From positions 130,132 through 194,131 of the forward strand of contig NZ_KE387213.1 in assembly GCF_000430725.1 (NCBI RefSeq): a stretch of 64,000 nucleotides of DNA, in the 5' to 3' direction. This DNA is from Azohydromonas australica DSM 1124 (lineage in GTDB: Bacteria > Pseudomonadota > Gammaproteobacteria > Burkholderiales > Burkholderiaceae_C). Position numbers and translations under genes: made by a program. Below are positions 1-8,891 of the stretch, piece by piece; within the stretch, counting starts at the first letter, position 1; each line of letters starts with the position of its first letter. The notes below the pieces were generated by a model. The model ran no database searches and had not been told where the DNA came from. It worked only from the letters and a program-made list of their open reading frames with translations.

Positions 1-1548
1 CACGCGGAAGTGGTCCTTGTCACCGACGACGGCGATGGTGCCGCTCACATCGGCCGGCAGCGCGGGCACCCGCTGGGCCGTGGTGAAGGTGTTGTTGCCC
101 TCCTGCTCCGCCAGGGTGAGGATCGCCGGCAGGCCCGCGGCATCTACCGCGGCGTTGGCGTCCAGCAGGCCCGTGCCGCATTGGTCGCACGCGCCCGGGA
201 AAGCCCGCGCGGAACTCTTGAGCCGATCTTCCACCTCGTCCGGTGTGAGCGAGGGGTTGCGCGAGAGCATCAGCGCCGCCACGGCCGAGACATGCGGCGC
301 GGCCATCGAGGTGCCGGCCTTGAAGACATACCCATCATCGCCCGGCACGGTCGCGCCGAGGTTGTACGTGGACGGGATGCCCACGTACATGCCGTTTTCA
401 CCGCCTGGCGCGGCCAGGTCCACCCGGTTGCCGTAGTTGGAGTAGCTCGCCCGCGCTGCGAAGTGGTTGGTTGCCGCCACCGTCACCACGCCCTGGCAGT
501 TGGCCGGCGAGAAACTGGCTGCATCCATGCTCTTGTTGCCAGCAGCCACCACCACCACCGCGCCGTTGGCACGTGCGGTGTTGATCGCGTTCTGCGTCGT
601 GCGGGCGCACTTGCTCAGGCCGCCCAGCGACAGGTTGATGACACGGGCCGGTGTCGGCGTGGACGGAACGTTTTTCACCTTGGCGCCGGAGGCCCACACG
701 ATGGCGTCGGCGATGTCGGAGTCGAATCCGCCGCAGCGTCCCAGCACGCGCGCGGGCAGCACCCGTGCGCCATAGGCCACGCCCGCGACACCGTTGGCGT
801 TGTTGGTGAGCGCGGCGACGGTGCCGGCCACGTGCGTGCCGTGCCAGGAGCTCGAAACGGCGGGCCGAGCGGGGTCGTCGCAGGCACCGGCCACGGTCCA
901 GTCACCGGGGTCGTAGGGATCCGAGTCACGGCCGTCGCCGTCGTTGGACACCGTCGCATTGCCGATGAAGTCGTAGCCCGGCAGCAGGTTGGCCGCCAGG
1001 TCCGCGTGCGGGCGCACGCCGGTGTCAATGACCGCCACCACCACACCGGCGCCGATGGACTTGTCCCAGGCCGCTGGCGCGTTGATGCCGCTGACGGGGT
1101 CAAACAGATCCCACTGATACTTCAAGAGCGGGTCGTTGGGCACGGCCTGCGGCTGCAGCAGCACATCGGGCTCGGCGTACTCGATGTCGGCGTTGCCGTT
1201 GCTCAGCGCGTCGACGAGTTGCTGCACCTCCGCCACGGACAGCCAGCGATCGAGCCTGTACACGTGCGCCCCATTGGTCAGGCGGCGCAGGTGCGACAGC
1301 ACCGTGCCCCGCGAGGTCGCTGTGGCCGTGGCCATGGCCTGAGTAGACGTTGAGGGCACGTCGAGATCGACGGCGCTGCGGTACTTGATGACCAGGCGAT
1401 TGGTGGTGAGGCTCGCCTGCAGCGGGGTCGAGTTGGCGGCGGCGGTCATCACCGTCTGGGCCGTAGCCGCAGGCACTGCATGCAGCGCCACGCAGGCAGC
1501 GGCGGCCCACGCCAGGCGCTTGGCCGGCGTCTTGAATCCAATGGACAT
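1..1548 (-). CDS. Secreted S8 (subtilisin-like) serine peptidase, 3' end cut by window edge
   Basis: Reading the complement from an ATG at 1548 gives an uninterrupted frame of 516 codons that runs out of the window. It begins with a signal peptide (basic MSIGFKTPAKR, then an Ala-rich core ending ATAQ), followed by an inhibitor-I9-like propeptide. The S8 catalytic domain has the aspartate in VIDTGVRPHAD, the histidine in SSWHGTHVAGT and the serine in GTSMAAPHV. After the conserved CGTGLLDANAAVDAA segment the last visible residues (VSGTIAVVGDKDHFRV) look like the start of a PPC (bacterial pre-peptidase C-terminal) domain. It is a paralogue of the peptidases at 2706-4484 and 4797-6575. It is probably exported and degrades extracellular protein; the substrate is unknown. 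The family call is firm; only the C-terminus is missing. Confidence 0.93.
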   Translation of the reverse strand, partial: MSIGFKTPAKRLAWAAAACVALHAVPAATAQTVMTAAANSTPLQASLTTNRLVIKYRSAVDLDVPSTSTQAMATATATSRGTVLSHLRRLTNGAHVYRLDRWLSVAEVQQLVDALSNGNADIEYAEPDVLLQPQAVPNDPLLKYQWDLFDPVSGINAPAAWDKSIGAGVVVAVIDTGVRPHADLAANLLPGYDFIGNATVSNDGDGRDSDPYDPGDWTVAGACDDPARPAVSSSWHGTHVAGTVAALTNNANGVAGVAYGARVLPARVLGRCGGFDSDIADAIVWASGAKVKNVPSTPTPARVINLSLGGLSKCARTTQNAINTARANGAVVVVAAGNKSMDAASFSPANCQGVVTVAATNHFAARASYSNYGNRVDLAAPGGENGMYVGIPSTYNLGATVPGDDGYVFKAGTSMAAPHVSAVAALMLSRNPSLTPDEVEDRLKSSARAFPGACDQCGTGLLDANAAVDAAGLPAILTLAEQEGNNTFTTAQRVPALPADVSGTIAVVGDKDHFRV

Positions 1549-1710
1549 GAAAACTCCCGTTCTTTTTTGGAATCGGCTGCGCACGGGCCCGGAAGCCCTT
1601 GCCTCAGCCAGTGCTCATTTCGGCATGGCGGGTACCGTCTTGAACAAAAAGAACGGAAGTGCGAGCAACTTGCCAGGCACCCTTCCCGAGCGGGAATCGG
1701 ACGGCCGCCG

Positions 1711-2040
1711 CTACGCGTCCGGGCCGGGGGCCTGCGGCAAATGCGGGCACTCCCACCCCAGCAGCTCCGACAGCCGCGTGACCACCCAGCGCGCCTCGGC
1801 GGGGCTGAAGCCGGAGTCGGGGTCGGCCAGGCCGGCGTGGTAGCGCAGCAGCAGGTCCACCTCGGAGCCGTGCGCGTGGATGCTGCGCCCGCGCGCGTGT
1901 TCTTCGAGCTGCTGCGCCAGGTCCTCGCACAGCTCGTAGCGCGCGCGTATGTCGGCCAGCGGCGCCGTCAGGCGCTGGCGCGCGTCGCGGTACAGCGCCA
2001 GGAAGGAATCGGGCAGGTAGATCTGGTTCTCGTCGCTCAT
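1711..2040 (-). CDS. Conserved hypothetical protein (109 aa)
   Basis: The frame could open upstream, but the ATG at 2040 (MSDENQIYLPDSFLALYRDA) is the best start because the residues before it look like noncoding GC-rich sequence. The protein is small, acidic and soluble, with no signal peptide or membrane segment. Related short proteins in Comamonadaceae are, from memory, often labelled 'ATPase with chaperone activity', but no Walker motif is visible here, so that name is not supported. Recognisable features are the RYELCEDLAQQL helix and the C-terminal segment ARWVVTRLSELLGWECPHLP. It lies between the first two S8 peptidase genes and diverges from creA. Function unknown. Confidence 0.72.
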   Translation of the reverse strand: MSDENQIYLPDSFLALYRDARQRLTAPLADIRARYELCEDLAQQLEEHARGRSIHAHGSEVDLLLRYHAGLADPDSGFSPAEARWVVTRLSELLGWECPHLPQAPGPDA

Positions 2041-2209
2041 GGAGGGCTCCCTCGCGCTGCCGCGCCGTGGCCCGAGGCTCGGGCCCGTGCGGCGGCGCTC
2101 ATGGCGCGCCTTGTACCCCAAGCCGGAGCCCTCCCCGGCGCTGGTGACAATGGGTTCAGCAGCCGCCCGCGCGGCCCCTCTTCCCCTTCACAAACCCTGG
2201 GAGCACCCC

Positions 2210-2692
2210 ATGAAAGCCCGACGCCTGCTGACGACGATCCCGCTGCTGCTGGCCGCCGCCACGGTGGCCCGCGCCGAAACCATCGGCGAGGTGGACACCG
2301 TGTTCAAGCTCATCGGCCCGGACCACAAGATCGTGGTCGAGGCCTACGACGATCCGAAGGTGCAGGGCGTGACCTGCTACGTCTCGCGCGCCAAGACCGG
2401 CGGCATCAAGGGCGCCATCGGCATCGCCGAGGACAAGTCCGACGCCTCCATCGCCTGCCGCCAGGTCGGCCCCATCAGCTTCCCGCAGGGCCGGCCGATG
2501 GCGAAACAGGAGGAGATGTTCAGCGAGCGCATCTCGCTGGTGTTCAAGCGGCTGCGCGTGGTGCGCATGGTGGACCCCAAGCGCAACGCGCTAGTCTATC
2601 TCACCTACTCCGAGCGGCTCATCGAGGGCTCGCCGCAGAACAGCGTCACCGTGGTGCCGGTGGCCGCCGGCACGCCCATTCCGGTGAAGTGA
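2210..2692 (+). CDS. creA: CreA family periplasmic protein
   Basis: This 160-residue protein has a classic signal peptide (MKARRLLTTIPLLLAAATVARA) and matches the CreA family along its whole length: GEVDTVFKLIGPDHKIVVEA, VQGVTCYVSRAKTGG, then the ISLVFKRLRVVRM and NALVYLTYSE segments. The ATG at 2210 is chosen because it begins the signal peptide and follows a purine-rich GGGAGC stretch; the open frame extends upstream without signs of coding. CreA is a conserved periplasmic protein of unknown biochemical function, named for its place in the creABCD locus of Escherichia coli. Here no creBCD genes are present. It is wedged between two S8 peptidase genes on the other strand and convergent with the second, its stop only 13 bp from that gene's stop. 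Confidence 0.9.
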   Translation: MKARRLLTTIPLLLAAATVARAETIGEVDTVFKLIGPDHKIVVEAYDDPKVQGVTCYVSRAKTGGIKGAIGIAEDKSDASIACRQVGPISFPQGRPMAKQEEMFSERISLVFKRLRVVRMVDPKRNALVYLTYSERLIEGSPQNSVTVVPVAAGTPIPVK

Positions 2693-2705
2693 GCGCCTTG
2701 CGCCC

Positions 2706-4484
2706 TTAATCCGCCGCCACGCCCAGCCGGTACGCGCCGGCGGGGCCGCCGGTCCAGCGCACGCGCAGCACCACCGACATCGCGCTGCTGCCGCTGTTGA
2801 GCACGCTCACCGTGTCGGTCTGCGAGCCCGGCAGCAGGCTGGCGTCCAGCCGCCGGTTGTCGGTGTCCACGGCGATGAGGTCGTAGTTGGCATCGGCCGT
2901 GGGCGTGAGCCGGGCGGTCAGGCGCTGGCCCGCGGCCAGGCGCACGCTGTAGAGGTCCTGGTCGGCGTCGCTGCGCAGCGCGCCCAGCACCGTGGCGGGC
3001 AGGTCGTTCAGCGGCTGCGCGCGCCCGATGCTGTCGTTGGGCTCCACCTCCGGCACCGTCACCGCCACGCTGCTGCTGCCGCCGCCAGCGGCGTCCACCG
3101 CGGCATTGGCGTCCAGCAGCCCGCTGCCGCACTGCCCGCACGCGGCCGGGAAGGGACGCGCCGACTCCTTGAGCCGCGTCTCCACCTCGTCCGGCGTGAG
3201 CTTCGGGTTGCGCGCCAGCATCAGCGCCACCGTGCCGGCCACGTGCGGCGCGGCCATGGAGGTGCCGCGGTAGCTGCCGTAGCTGTCGGCCCCCGGCGTG
3301 GTGCCGCCGGCATTGAGCGTGGAGAGAATGCCCGCGTCGGTGTCGCCGCCCGGCGCCGCCAGGTCCACCACCGAGCCGTAGTTGGAGTAGGACGCCCGGG
3401 CCCCGTTGCGCTTGACCGCCGCCACCGCGATCACGCCCGGGCAGCTCGACGGCTGGTGCAGGCTGGCGTCCGAGGCGTCGTTGCCCGCGGCCACCACCAC
3501 CACCGCGCCCAGGCCGCGCGCGGTGGCGATGGCGTTGCGGTAGGTGGTGCTGCAGCTGCCGCCGCCGCCCAGCGACAGGTTCAGCACCCGCGCCGGGTTC
3601 GGGTTGGCCGGCTGGCCGGCGACGCTGCCGCCCGCGGCCCAGACCATGCCGTCGGCGATGTCGGAGCTGTAGCCGCCGCAGCGGCCGAGCACCCGCACCG
3701 GCAGCACCTTGGCGTCGAAGGCCACGCCCGCCACGCCGCTGCCGTTGCCGGTCAGCGCGGCGATGGTGCCGGCCACGTGGGTGCCGTGCCAGCTGCTCTT
3801 GGCGGCCGGCGAGCCGCTGTAGCACTGGCCGGCGCTGCTCCAGTCGCCGGGGTCGGCCGGGTCCTCGTCGCGGCCGTTGCCGTCGCGGGCGATGAAGGTG
3901 TCGGTGATGAAGTCGCGCCCGGGCAGCAGGTTCCTCGCCAGGTCCGCGTGCGGGCGCACGCCGGTGTCGATCACCGCCACCACCACGCCGGCGCCGGTGG
4001 ACTTCTCCCAGGCCGTGGGCGCGCGGATGCCGGCCGTGGCCTCGAACAGGTCCCACTGCTCGCCGTAGCGCGCGTCGTTGGGCACCAGCTGCGGCTGCAT
4101 CAGTGCGTCGGGCTCGGCGTATTCCACGTCCGCGTCGCCGTTGCGCAGCTCCTCGCCGACGCGGCGCAGCTCGTCCTCGGACAGCGGCCGGTCGAGCTTG
4201 AACACGTCCGCCCCGTCGGCCAGGCGCCGCAGGTGCGTGAGCTTGGCGCCGCGGCGCTGCAGCACGGCGGCGGCGCGCAGTTGCGCGGCGGCGGCCGGCG
4301 CCGCGGTGGTGGCGGCGCTGCGGTACTTGATGATCAGCCGGTCCGTCAGTGCCGCGGCCGGCGCGGTCGACGCGGCCGATGCGGCGGGCGCGGCGTCGCG
4401 TTCGAAAGCCGCCGCCGGAACGGCCTGCAGGGTGAGGAGGGAGACCGCCACGAGGGCCGGCAGGAGGACGGGGGATTTGGACAT
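2706..4484 (-). CDS. Secreted S8 (subtilisin-like) serine peptidase with C-terminal PPC-like domain
   Basis: The protein has 592 residues from the ATG at 4484, which opens a signal peptide (MSKSPVLLPALVAVSLLTLQ, cleavage near AAAF). A propeptide (about 45-135, with the I9-like NGDADVEYAEPD motif) precedes the catalytic domain: Asp173 in VIDTGV, His233 in SSWHGTHVAGT, oxyanion Asn335 in AAGND and Ser409 in RGTSMAAPHVAG. Paired cysteines occur in CGQCGSG at the domain end. Residues from about 485 (EVEPNDSIGRAQPL) form a PPC-like beta domain. It is very similar to the peptidase at 4797-6575, also 592 residues, which suggests local duplication. An upstream in-frame ATG at 4505 is less likely because it lies before the signal peptide. 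Exported protease; substrate not known. Confidence 0.95.
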   Translation of the reverse strand: MSKSPVLLPALVAVSLLTLQAVPAAAFERDAAPAASAASTAPAAALTDRLIIKYRSAATTAAPAAAAQLRAAAVLQRRGAKLTHLRRLADGADVFKLDRPLSEDELRRVGEELRNGDADVEYAEPDALMQPQLVPNDARYGEQWDLFEATAGIRAPTAWEKSTGAGVVVAVIDTGVRPHADLARNLLPGRDFITDTFIARDGNGRDEDPADPGDWSSAGQCYSGSPAAKSSWHGTHVAGTIAALTGNGSGVAGVAFDAKVLPVRVLGRCGGYSSDIADGMVWAAGGSVAGQPANPNPARVLNLSLGGGGSCSTTYRNAIATARGLGAVVVVAAGNDASDASLHQPSSCPGVIAVAAVKRNGARASYSNYGSVVDLAAPGGDTDAGILSTLNAGGTTPGADSYGSYRGTSMAAPHVAGTVALMLARNPKLTPDEVETRLKESARPFPAACGQCGSGLLDANAAVDAAGGGSSSVAVTVPEVEPNDSIGRAQPLNDLPATVLGALRSDADQDLYSVRLAAGQRLTARLTPTADANYDLIAVDTDNRRLDASLLPGSQTDTVSVLNSGSSAMSVVLRVRWTGGPAGAYRLGVAAD

Positions 4485-4796
4485 GGGCGCCTGAGAGCAA
4501 AACACAGGCCGCGGCAGCGGGGGCCGCGGGGCTGGAGCGGACCGCTCCTGCCGCCTTCATCCGGCGGCGGTTCGCCCGGTGGCCCGGGCGCGAGGGGCGG
4601 CATGGTACGCAGGCAGTGAAGGCCCCCCGCCCCGTCCGGTCAACCGCGGAAGCGGGCGTCGGACGTTTCCAGAAGTCAAAGGCGCGCGGACGAAAAAAAG
4701 CCCGCGGGCGGCGGGCAGGGTGTCCGGCGGGGACCTTGCCGTGGCGCGCCGGGGAACGGCGGCCACGAGCCCGCGGGTCAGGGGGAAGGGGTTCGC
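4485..4796. other. Intergenic region between two S8 peptidase genes
   Basis: About 310 bp that must contain the promoter of the peptidase gene ending at 4484 and the terminator of the gene starting at 6575. Apart from the terminator hairpin listed separately I see no further gene. Frames that stay open here are the usual by-product of high GC. Confidence 0.6.
4693..4716 (-). terminator. Intrinsic terminator after the S8 peptidase gene 4797-6575
   Basis: On the complement strand a GCCCGC / GCGGGC stem with a five-base loop is followed by seven T residues, about 80 bp after the TGA of the peptidase gene. The stem plus T-run on the gene's own strand fits a Rho-independent terminator. Confidence 0.75.
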
Positions 4797-6575
4797 TCAG
4801 TTGTTCGGGCTGACATAGAGGCTGTAGGTGCCCGAGGCGCCCGTCAGGCCGCTCACGCGCGAGACCTGCAGGGCCACCGTCAAGACGTTCGAGCCGGTGT
4901 TGCTGAGGATCACCTGGTCCGCGAGCGCGCCGGTCTGGTTGCTGGCGGCCAGCTGCGTGCCGGTGGCGGCGTCGAAGGCGACGAGGTCGTAGTTGGAGCT
5001 GGCGTTGGGACGCAGCCGGGCCAGGATGCTGCCCCCCACGGGGATGTCCACCTTGTAGAGGTCCTTGTCGGCCAGCTTGGAGATGGTGCCGCTGACCGAC
5101 ACCGGCAGCGCCGCGCCCAGCACCTGGGCCGCGGCGATGCTGTCGTTGGCCTCGGCCTCCGCCACGCTGGTGATGGCCGGCGCCGTGCCGGCGGCGTCCA
5201 CCGCCATGTTGGCGTCCAGGATGCCCGTGCCGCAGCCGCTGCAGGTGGCGGGGAAGGCGCGCACCGAGGCCTTCAGGCGCGACTCCACCTGGTCCGGCGT
5301 CAGTAGCGGGTTGAGCGAGAGCATCAGCGCCGCGGTGGCCGCCACGTGCGGCGCGGCCATCGAGGTGCCCATGTAGTTGACGTAATTGTCGCCGGCCGGG
5401 ACGGTGGTGCCGGCGTTGAGCGTGGAGAGCACGCCGGCGTTGGTGTCGCCGCCCGGGGCGGCCAGGTCCACCAGGGTGCCGTAGTCGGAGTAGGAGGCCC
5501 GGCCGCCGCTGCGGTTGACCGCTGCCACCACCACCACGCCGGTGCAGTTGGCCGGCGCGAAGTTGACGGCGTCGATGGCCTTGTTGCCCGCGGCCACCAC
5601 CACCGTGGCGCCGAAGTTGCGCGCGATGGTGACCGCGTTCTGGTACGTGGTGCTGCACGCGGCCGTGGCGCCCAGCGAGAGGTTGAGCACCTTGGCCGGG
5701 TTGGCGTTGGCCGGCACGCCGCTGACCGTGCCGCCGGCGGCCCAGATCATCCCGTCGGCGATGTCGGAGGTGTAGCCGCCGCAGCGGCCCAGCGCGCGCA
5801 CCGGCAGCACCTTGGCGTCGAAGGCCACGCCCGACACGCCGACGCTGTTGTTGGTGACTGCGGCGATGGTCCCGGACACGTGCGTGCCGTGCCAGCTGCT
5901 GTTGGCGGCGGCCGAGCCGGTGGCGCACTGGCCGGCGGTGACCCAGTCACCGGGGTCGGCCGGGTCGGTGTCGCGGCCGGTGCCGTCGTTGGACACCAGC
6001 GTGGCGTCGGAAATGAAGTCGTAGCCCGGCAGCAGGTTGGCGGCCAGGTCGGCGTGCGGGCGCACGCCGGTGTCGATCACCGCCACCACCACGCCGGCGC
6101 CGGTGGACTTCTCCCAGGCCGCAGGCGCGTTGATGCCCGCGGTGGACTCGAAGTAGTGCCACTGTTGGGCGTAGCTCGGATCGTTGGGCGTGAACTGCGG
6201 CTGCATCACCAGGTCGGGCTCGACGTACTCGATGTCGGCGTCCCCGGCGCGCAGTTCCTTGGCCACCTGCCGCAGCTCGGCCGCGGACAGCGCCTTGTCC
6301 AGCTTGAACACGTGGGCGCCGTTGCCCATGCGGCGCAGGTAGCCCAGCTTGGCGCCGCGGCCTTGCAGCGCGGCCATGGCGCGGCCCTTGGCGGCCTCGG
6401 ACGGCGCTGCCTCGGTGGCGCTGCGGTATTTCACGATCAGCCGGTCGGTGAGTTCGGCCGTGTCACCGGCACTGGCACTGCTGACGAAAGCGGCCGCCGG
6501 CGCGGCCTGGAGCGTGATGAAGGTCGCCGCGGCCAGAGCCAGCAAAGAGGCGGAAGGCTTGAAATGCTTGGACAT
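4797..6575 (-). CDS. Secreted S8 (subtilisin-like) serine peptidase with C-terminal PPC-like domain
   Basis: The third member of the local S8 family has 592 residues from the ATG at 6575. The start is placed there because it opens the signal peptide (MSKHFKPSASLLALAAATF, cleavage near AAPAAA); the frame continues upstream for 35 codons without a plausible leader. The propeptide ends near residue 130. Catalytic residues are Asp168 (VIDTGV), His229 (SSWHGTHVSGT) and Ser405 (MGTSMAAPHVAA), with oxyanion Asn331. The linker CSGCGTGILDANMAVDAAG precedes a PPC-like domain (about 485-592). The upstream region is AT-richer than its surroundings and holds a T-run and the GGGTTAGGCCCTAGG element at 6734-6748, so the promoter is probably there. 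Predicted extracellular protease. Confidence 0.95.
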   Translation of the reverse strand: MSKHFKPSASLLALAAATFITLQAAPAAAFVSSASAGDTAELTDRLIVKYRSATEAAPSEAAKGRAMAALQGRGAKLGYLRRMGNGAHVFKLDKALSAAELRQVAKELRAGDADIEYVEPDLVMQPQFTPNDPSYAQQWHYFESTAGINAPAAWEKSTGAGVVVAVIDTGVRPHADLAANLLPGYDFISDATLVSNDGTGRDTDPADPGDWVTAGQCATGSAAANSSWHGTHVSGTIAAVTNNSVGVSGVAFDAKVLPVRALGRCGGYTSDIADGMIWAAGGTVSGVPANANPAKVLNLSLGATAACSTTYQNAVTIARNFGATVVVAAGNKAIDAVNFAPANCTGVVVVAAVNRSGGRASYSDYGTLVDLAAPGGDTNAGVLSTLNAGTTVPAGDNYVNYMGTSMAAPHVAATAALMLSLNPLLTPDQVESRLKASVRAFPATCSGCGTGILDANMAVDAAGTAPAITSVAEAEANDSIAAAQVLGAALPVSVSGTISKLADKDLYKVDIPVGGSILARLRPNASSNYDLVAFDAATGTQLAASNQTGALADQVILSNTGSNVLTVALQVSRVSGLTGASGTYSLYVSPNN

Positions 6576-6866
6576 GGGATCCCCAACTACCAATGAAGGA
6601 CCGCTTGTGTCGGCCTGCGAGAGCGCCGTGCCGTTTTCACCACGGTTTGTATCGATATGTTCGACATCCCGAGAGGGCATTTAAGTCTTCATAACTCACC
6701 GATGCAAAAAAAACTTGTAGCCACAGACAATACGGGTTAGGCCCTAGGTACTGTCCCAGGTGACGCCCGGGCGAGTCCGGGACTCGCGCCGGGGGCGCCG
6801 GGGCTTGCTGCGGCGCCCGAAGCTGAAAAGCCGCCCCGATGCGCCGGCCGTGGAGGGAGAGATCCC

Positions 6867-7763
6867 TCAGCGCGGCACGATGCGCGCGCCGCTGAGCTGC
6901 TCCTGGGCTTCCAGCAACGAGGGCACGAACTTGTCGCCGTGGCCCAGGGCGCTGGCCAGCGTCAGCGACTGGTGCACCGCCTCGCCCACCACGCTGGGCA
7001 CGGCCAGATCCTCGGCCAGGTGGGTGTAGTAGCGCAGGTCCTTGCGCGCGTTGTCCAGGCCGAAGCGGATGCCCGCCAGGTCGCCCGTGAGCGCCTTGGC
7101 CATGGCCTGGAACAGGCCTGAGTTCACCGGCCCGGCCGACAGCAGCGCCACCAGGCGGTTCAGGTCCACCCCGGCGCGCTGCCCCACGGCGAAGGCCTCG
7201 GCGGTGGCGGTGCAGATGGCCTGCCCGATGAAGTTGTTGAGCAGCTTCACCGTGTGCCCGGCGCCGGGGCCGCCGACGTGGAACACGTTCTCGGCGAAGC
7301 AGCGCAGCACGGGCTCCAGCTGCGCGAAGGCGGCGTCCTCGGCGCCGACCATGACGTTGAGCCGCCCGGCCTCGGCCTCGGTGGGCGTGCGCGCCAGCGG
7401 CGCGTCCACGAAAGTGACGCCGGCGGCGCCGCAGGCCTCGCGCAGTCGCGTGGTGGAGCCGGGTTCGCTGGTGGAGCAGTCCACCACCAGCAGCCCCGGC
7501 GCGGCGCCGGCCAGCAGCCCCTCGGGGCCGGTCACCACGGCTTCGACCTGGGGCGAGCCGGTGACGCAGACGAAGACGATCTCGCTGTCCCGGGCCAGCG
7601 CCGCGGCCGACGCGGCCACGGTGGCGCCGGCCTCCAGCAGGTCGGCCACGCGCTCGCGGTTGCGGTGCACCGTCAGGCGCAGCTCGTGGCCGCGCGCGAG
7701 CAGGTTCTTGGCCATGCCATGGCCCATGAGGCCCGAAGCGCCGATGAATCCGATGCGTGCCAT
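6867..7763 (-). CDS. NAD(P)-dependent beta-hydroxyacid dehydrogenase (3-hydroxyisobutyrate dehydrogenase family)
   Basis: The 298-residue protein starts at the ATG at 7763 with the Rossmann motif MARIGFIGASGLMGHGMAKN, so codons upstream are excluded. The family's substrate-binding signature shows as VVDCSTSEPGSTTRL (the DxS loop), and the catalytic lysine as GHTVKLLNNFI. The C-terminal all-helical domain includes the substrate-anchoring region FGLDNARKDLRYY. Length matches the family (290-300). Members oxidise or reduce 3-hydroxyisobutyrate, tartronate semialdehyde, glyoxylate and similar small acids; which applies here cannot be read from sequence. It is divergent from the metallo-hydrolase at 7933, sharing a roughly 170-bp promoter region. 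Confidence 0.9.
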   Translation of the reverse strand: MARIGFIGASGLMGHGMAKNLLARGHELRLTVHRNRERVADLLEAGATVAASAAALARDSEIVFVCVTGSPQVEAVVTGPEGLLAGAAPGLLVVDCSTSEPGSTTRLREACGAAGVTFVDAPLARTPTEAEAGRLNVMVGAEDAAFAQLEPVLRCFAENVFHVGGPGAGHTVKLLNNFIGQAICTATAEAFAVGQRAGVDLNRLVALLSAGPVNSGLFQAMAKALTGDLAGIRFGLDNARKDLRYYTHLAEDLAVPSVVGEAVHQSLTLASALGHGDKFVPSLLEAQEQLSGARIVPR

Positions 7764-7932
7764 GCGTGTGCTCTCCTGTGCGCGGTTGATGCACCGGCGG
7801 GGGCTGCCGGCGCGGCGCATCGTAGGCGCGGGCCAGGGCCGCGCGGCGGGGGGCCGCTATGCTCGCGCGGCCTTGTCCCACGGAGTGAGCCGGAGTGCAT
7901 CGGGCACGGGCCCGGGACGCTCCGCACGCCGC

Positions 7933-8889
7933 ATGACCCGCCCCACCGACGCATCCACCCCTGACTACACCCTGCGCCACCTGGGCGCCCAGCTCTTCGT
8001 GCGCGGCTGGCTCTCGGCCAACAACGTGCTCTTCGCCGACGGCGGCGAGCAGGGCGCGGCGGTGGTGGACAGCGGCTACGTCTCGCATGGCGCGCAGACG
8101 GTGGCGCTGCTGGAGCACGCGCTGGCCGGGCGGCCGCTGGCGCGCATCCTCAACACGCACCTGCATTCCGACCACTGCGGCGGCAACGCCGCGCTGCTGC
8201 GGCGCTGGCCCCAGGCGCGGCTGAGCGTGCCCGCGGGCTACGCGCCGCACCTGCAGCCCTGGGACGCGCAGGGCCTGGGCTTCCACGCCATGGATCAGCG
8301 CTACGAGCCCTTCGAGGCGCACGCCTTCCTGGAGGCGGGCCAGGCGGTGCGGCTGGGCGCGCGCGACTGGGAGGTGCACGCCACGCCCGGCCACGACCCC
8401 GACGCGGTGGTGCTGTTCGAGCCGGCCAGCCGCACCCTCATCAGCGGCGACGCGCTGTGGGAGCAGCGGCTGGCGATCATCTTTCCGGAGCTGGCGGGCG
8501 AATCGGGCTTCGAGGCGGCGCAGCGCGCGCTGGACCTGATCGAGCGCCTGGCGCCGCGCCTGGTGCTGCCCGGCCACGGCGAGGCGTTCACGGACGTGTC
8601 CGCGGCGCTGTCGGCCTCGCGGCGGCGGCTGGAGGGTTTCATGGCCGCGCCGGGCAAGCACCACCAGTACGCCGCGCGGGCGCTGGTGACCTACCACCTG
8701 CTGGAGCAGCGCGCGCTGCGGCGCGAGGCGCTGCAGCGCTGGATCGTGCAGACCCCCGTGCTTCAGCGCGCCCCGGGCGAGCACGCCACGGCCGAGGACG
8801 CGCTGCGCTTCGCCGAGGAGACGGTGGCGCGGCTGGTCGCGGACGGGGTGCTGGTGGAGGACGGCGGGTGGGTGCGGATGGCGGGCTGA
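7933..8889 (+). CDS. Metallo-beta-lactamase-fold hydrolase
   Basis: The 318-residue protein starts at the ATG at 7933; the frame is open far upstream but overlaps the divergent dehydrogenase there, so that part is noncoding. Metal ligands of the fold are visible: THLHSDHCGG (His76, His78, Asp80, His81), ATPGHDPD, the bridging Asp in LISGDALW and the final His in LPGHGEAF. A C-terminal helical or winged region (about 230-318, VTYHLLEQRALRREALQRW) resembles that of LACTB2/glyoxalase-II-like hydrolases. Likely reaction: hydrolysis of a thioester, lactone or phosphoester, unspecified. Its stop is only two bases from the stop of the convergent pyruvyl transferase gene. Confidence 0.9.
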   Translation: MTRPTDASTPDYTLRHLGAQLFVRGWLSANNVLFADGGEQGAAVVDSGYVSHGAQTVALLEHALAGRPLARILNTHLHSDHCGGNAALLRRWPQARLSVPAGYAPHLQPWDAQGLGFHAMDQRYEPFEAHAFLEAGQAVRLGARDWEVHATPGHDPDAVVLFEPASRTLISGDALWEQRLAIIFPELAGESGFEAAQRALDLIERLAPRLVLPGHGEAFTDVSAALSASRRRLEGFMAAPGKHHQYAARALVTYHLLEQRALRREALQRWIVQTPVLQRAPGEHATAEDALRFAEETVARLVADGVLVEDGGWVRMAG

Positions 8890-8891
8890 GC

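Noticed and set aside
10..1353. Long open plus-strand frame antisense to the first S8 peptidase
   Set aside because: Its His/Arg/Gly/Val-rich composition is what GC-rich codons give in a shadow frame; the other strand has signal peptide and catalytic triad in register.
1711..2040. ATPase/chaperone annotation for the 109-residue protein
   Set aside because: No Walker A or B or chaperone motif is visible; the name would be inherited without support.
2605..5928. Minus-strand frame of over 1,100 codons crossing two S8 peptidase genes
   Set aside because: Arg/Gly/Ala-rich sequence without domain signatures, out of phase with both recognisable proteases; a by-product of high GC.
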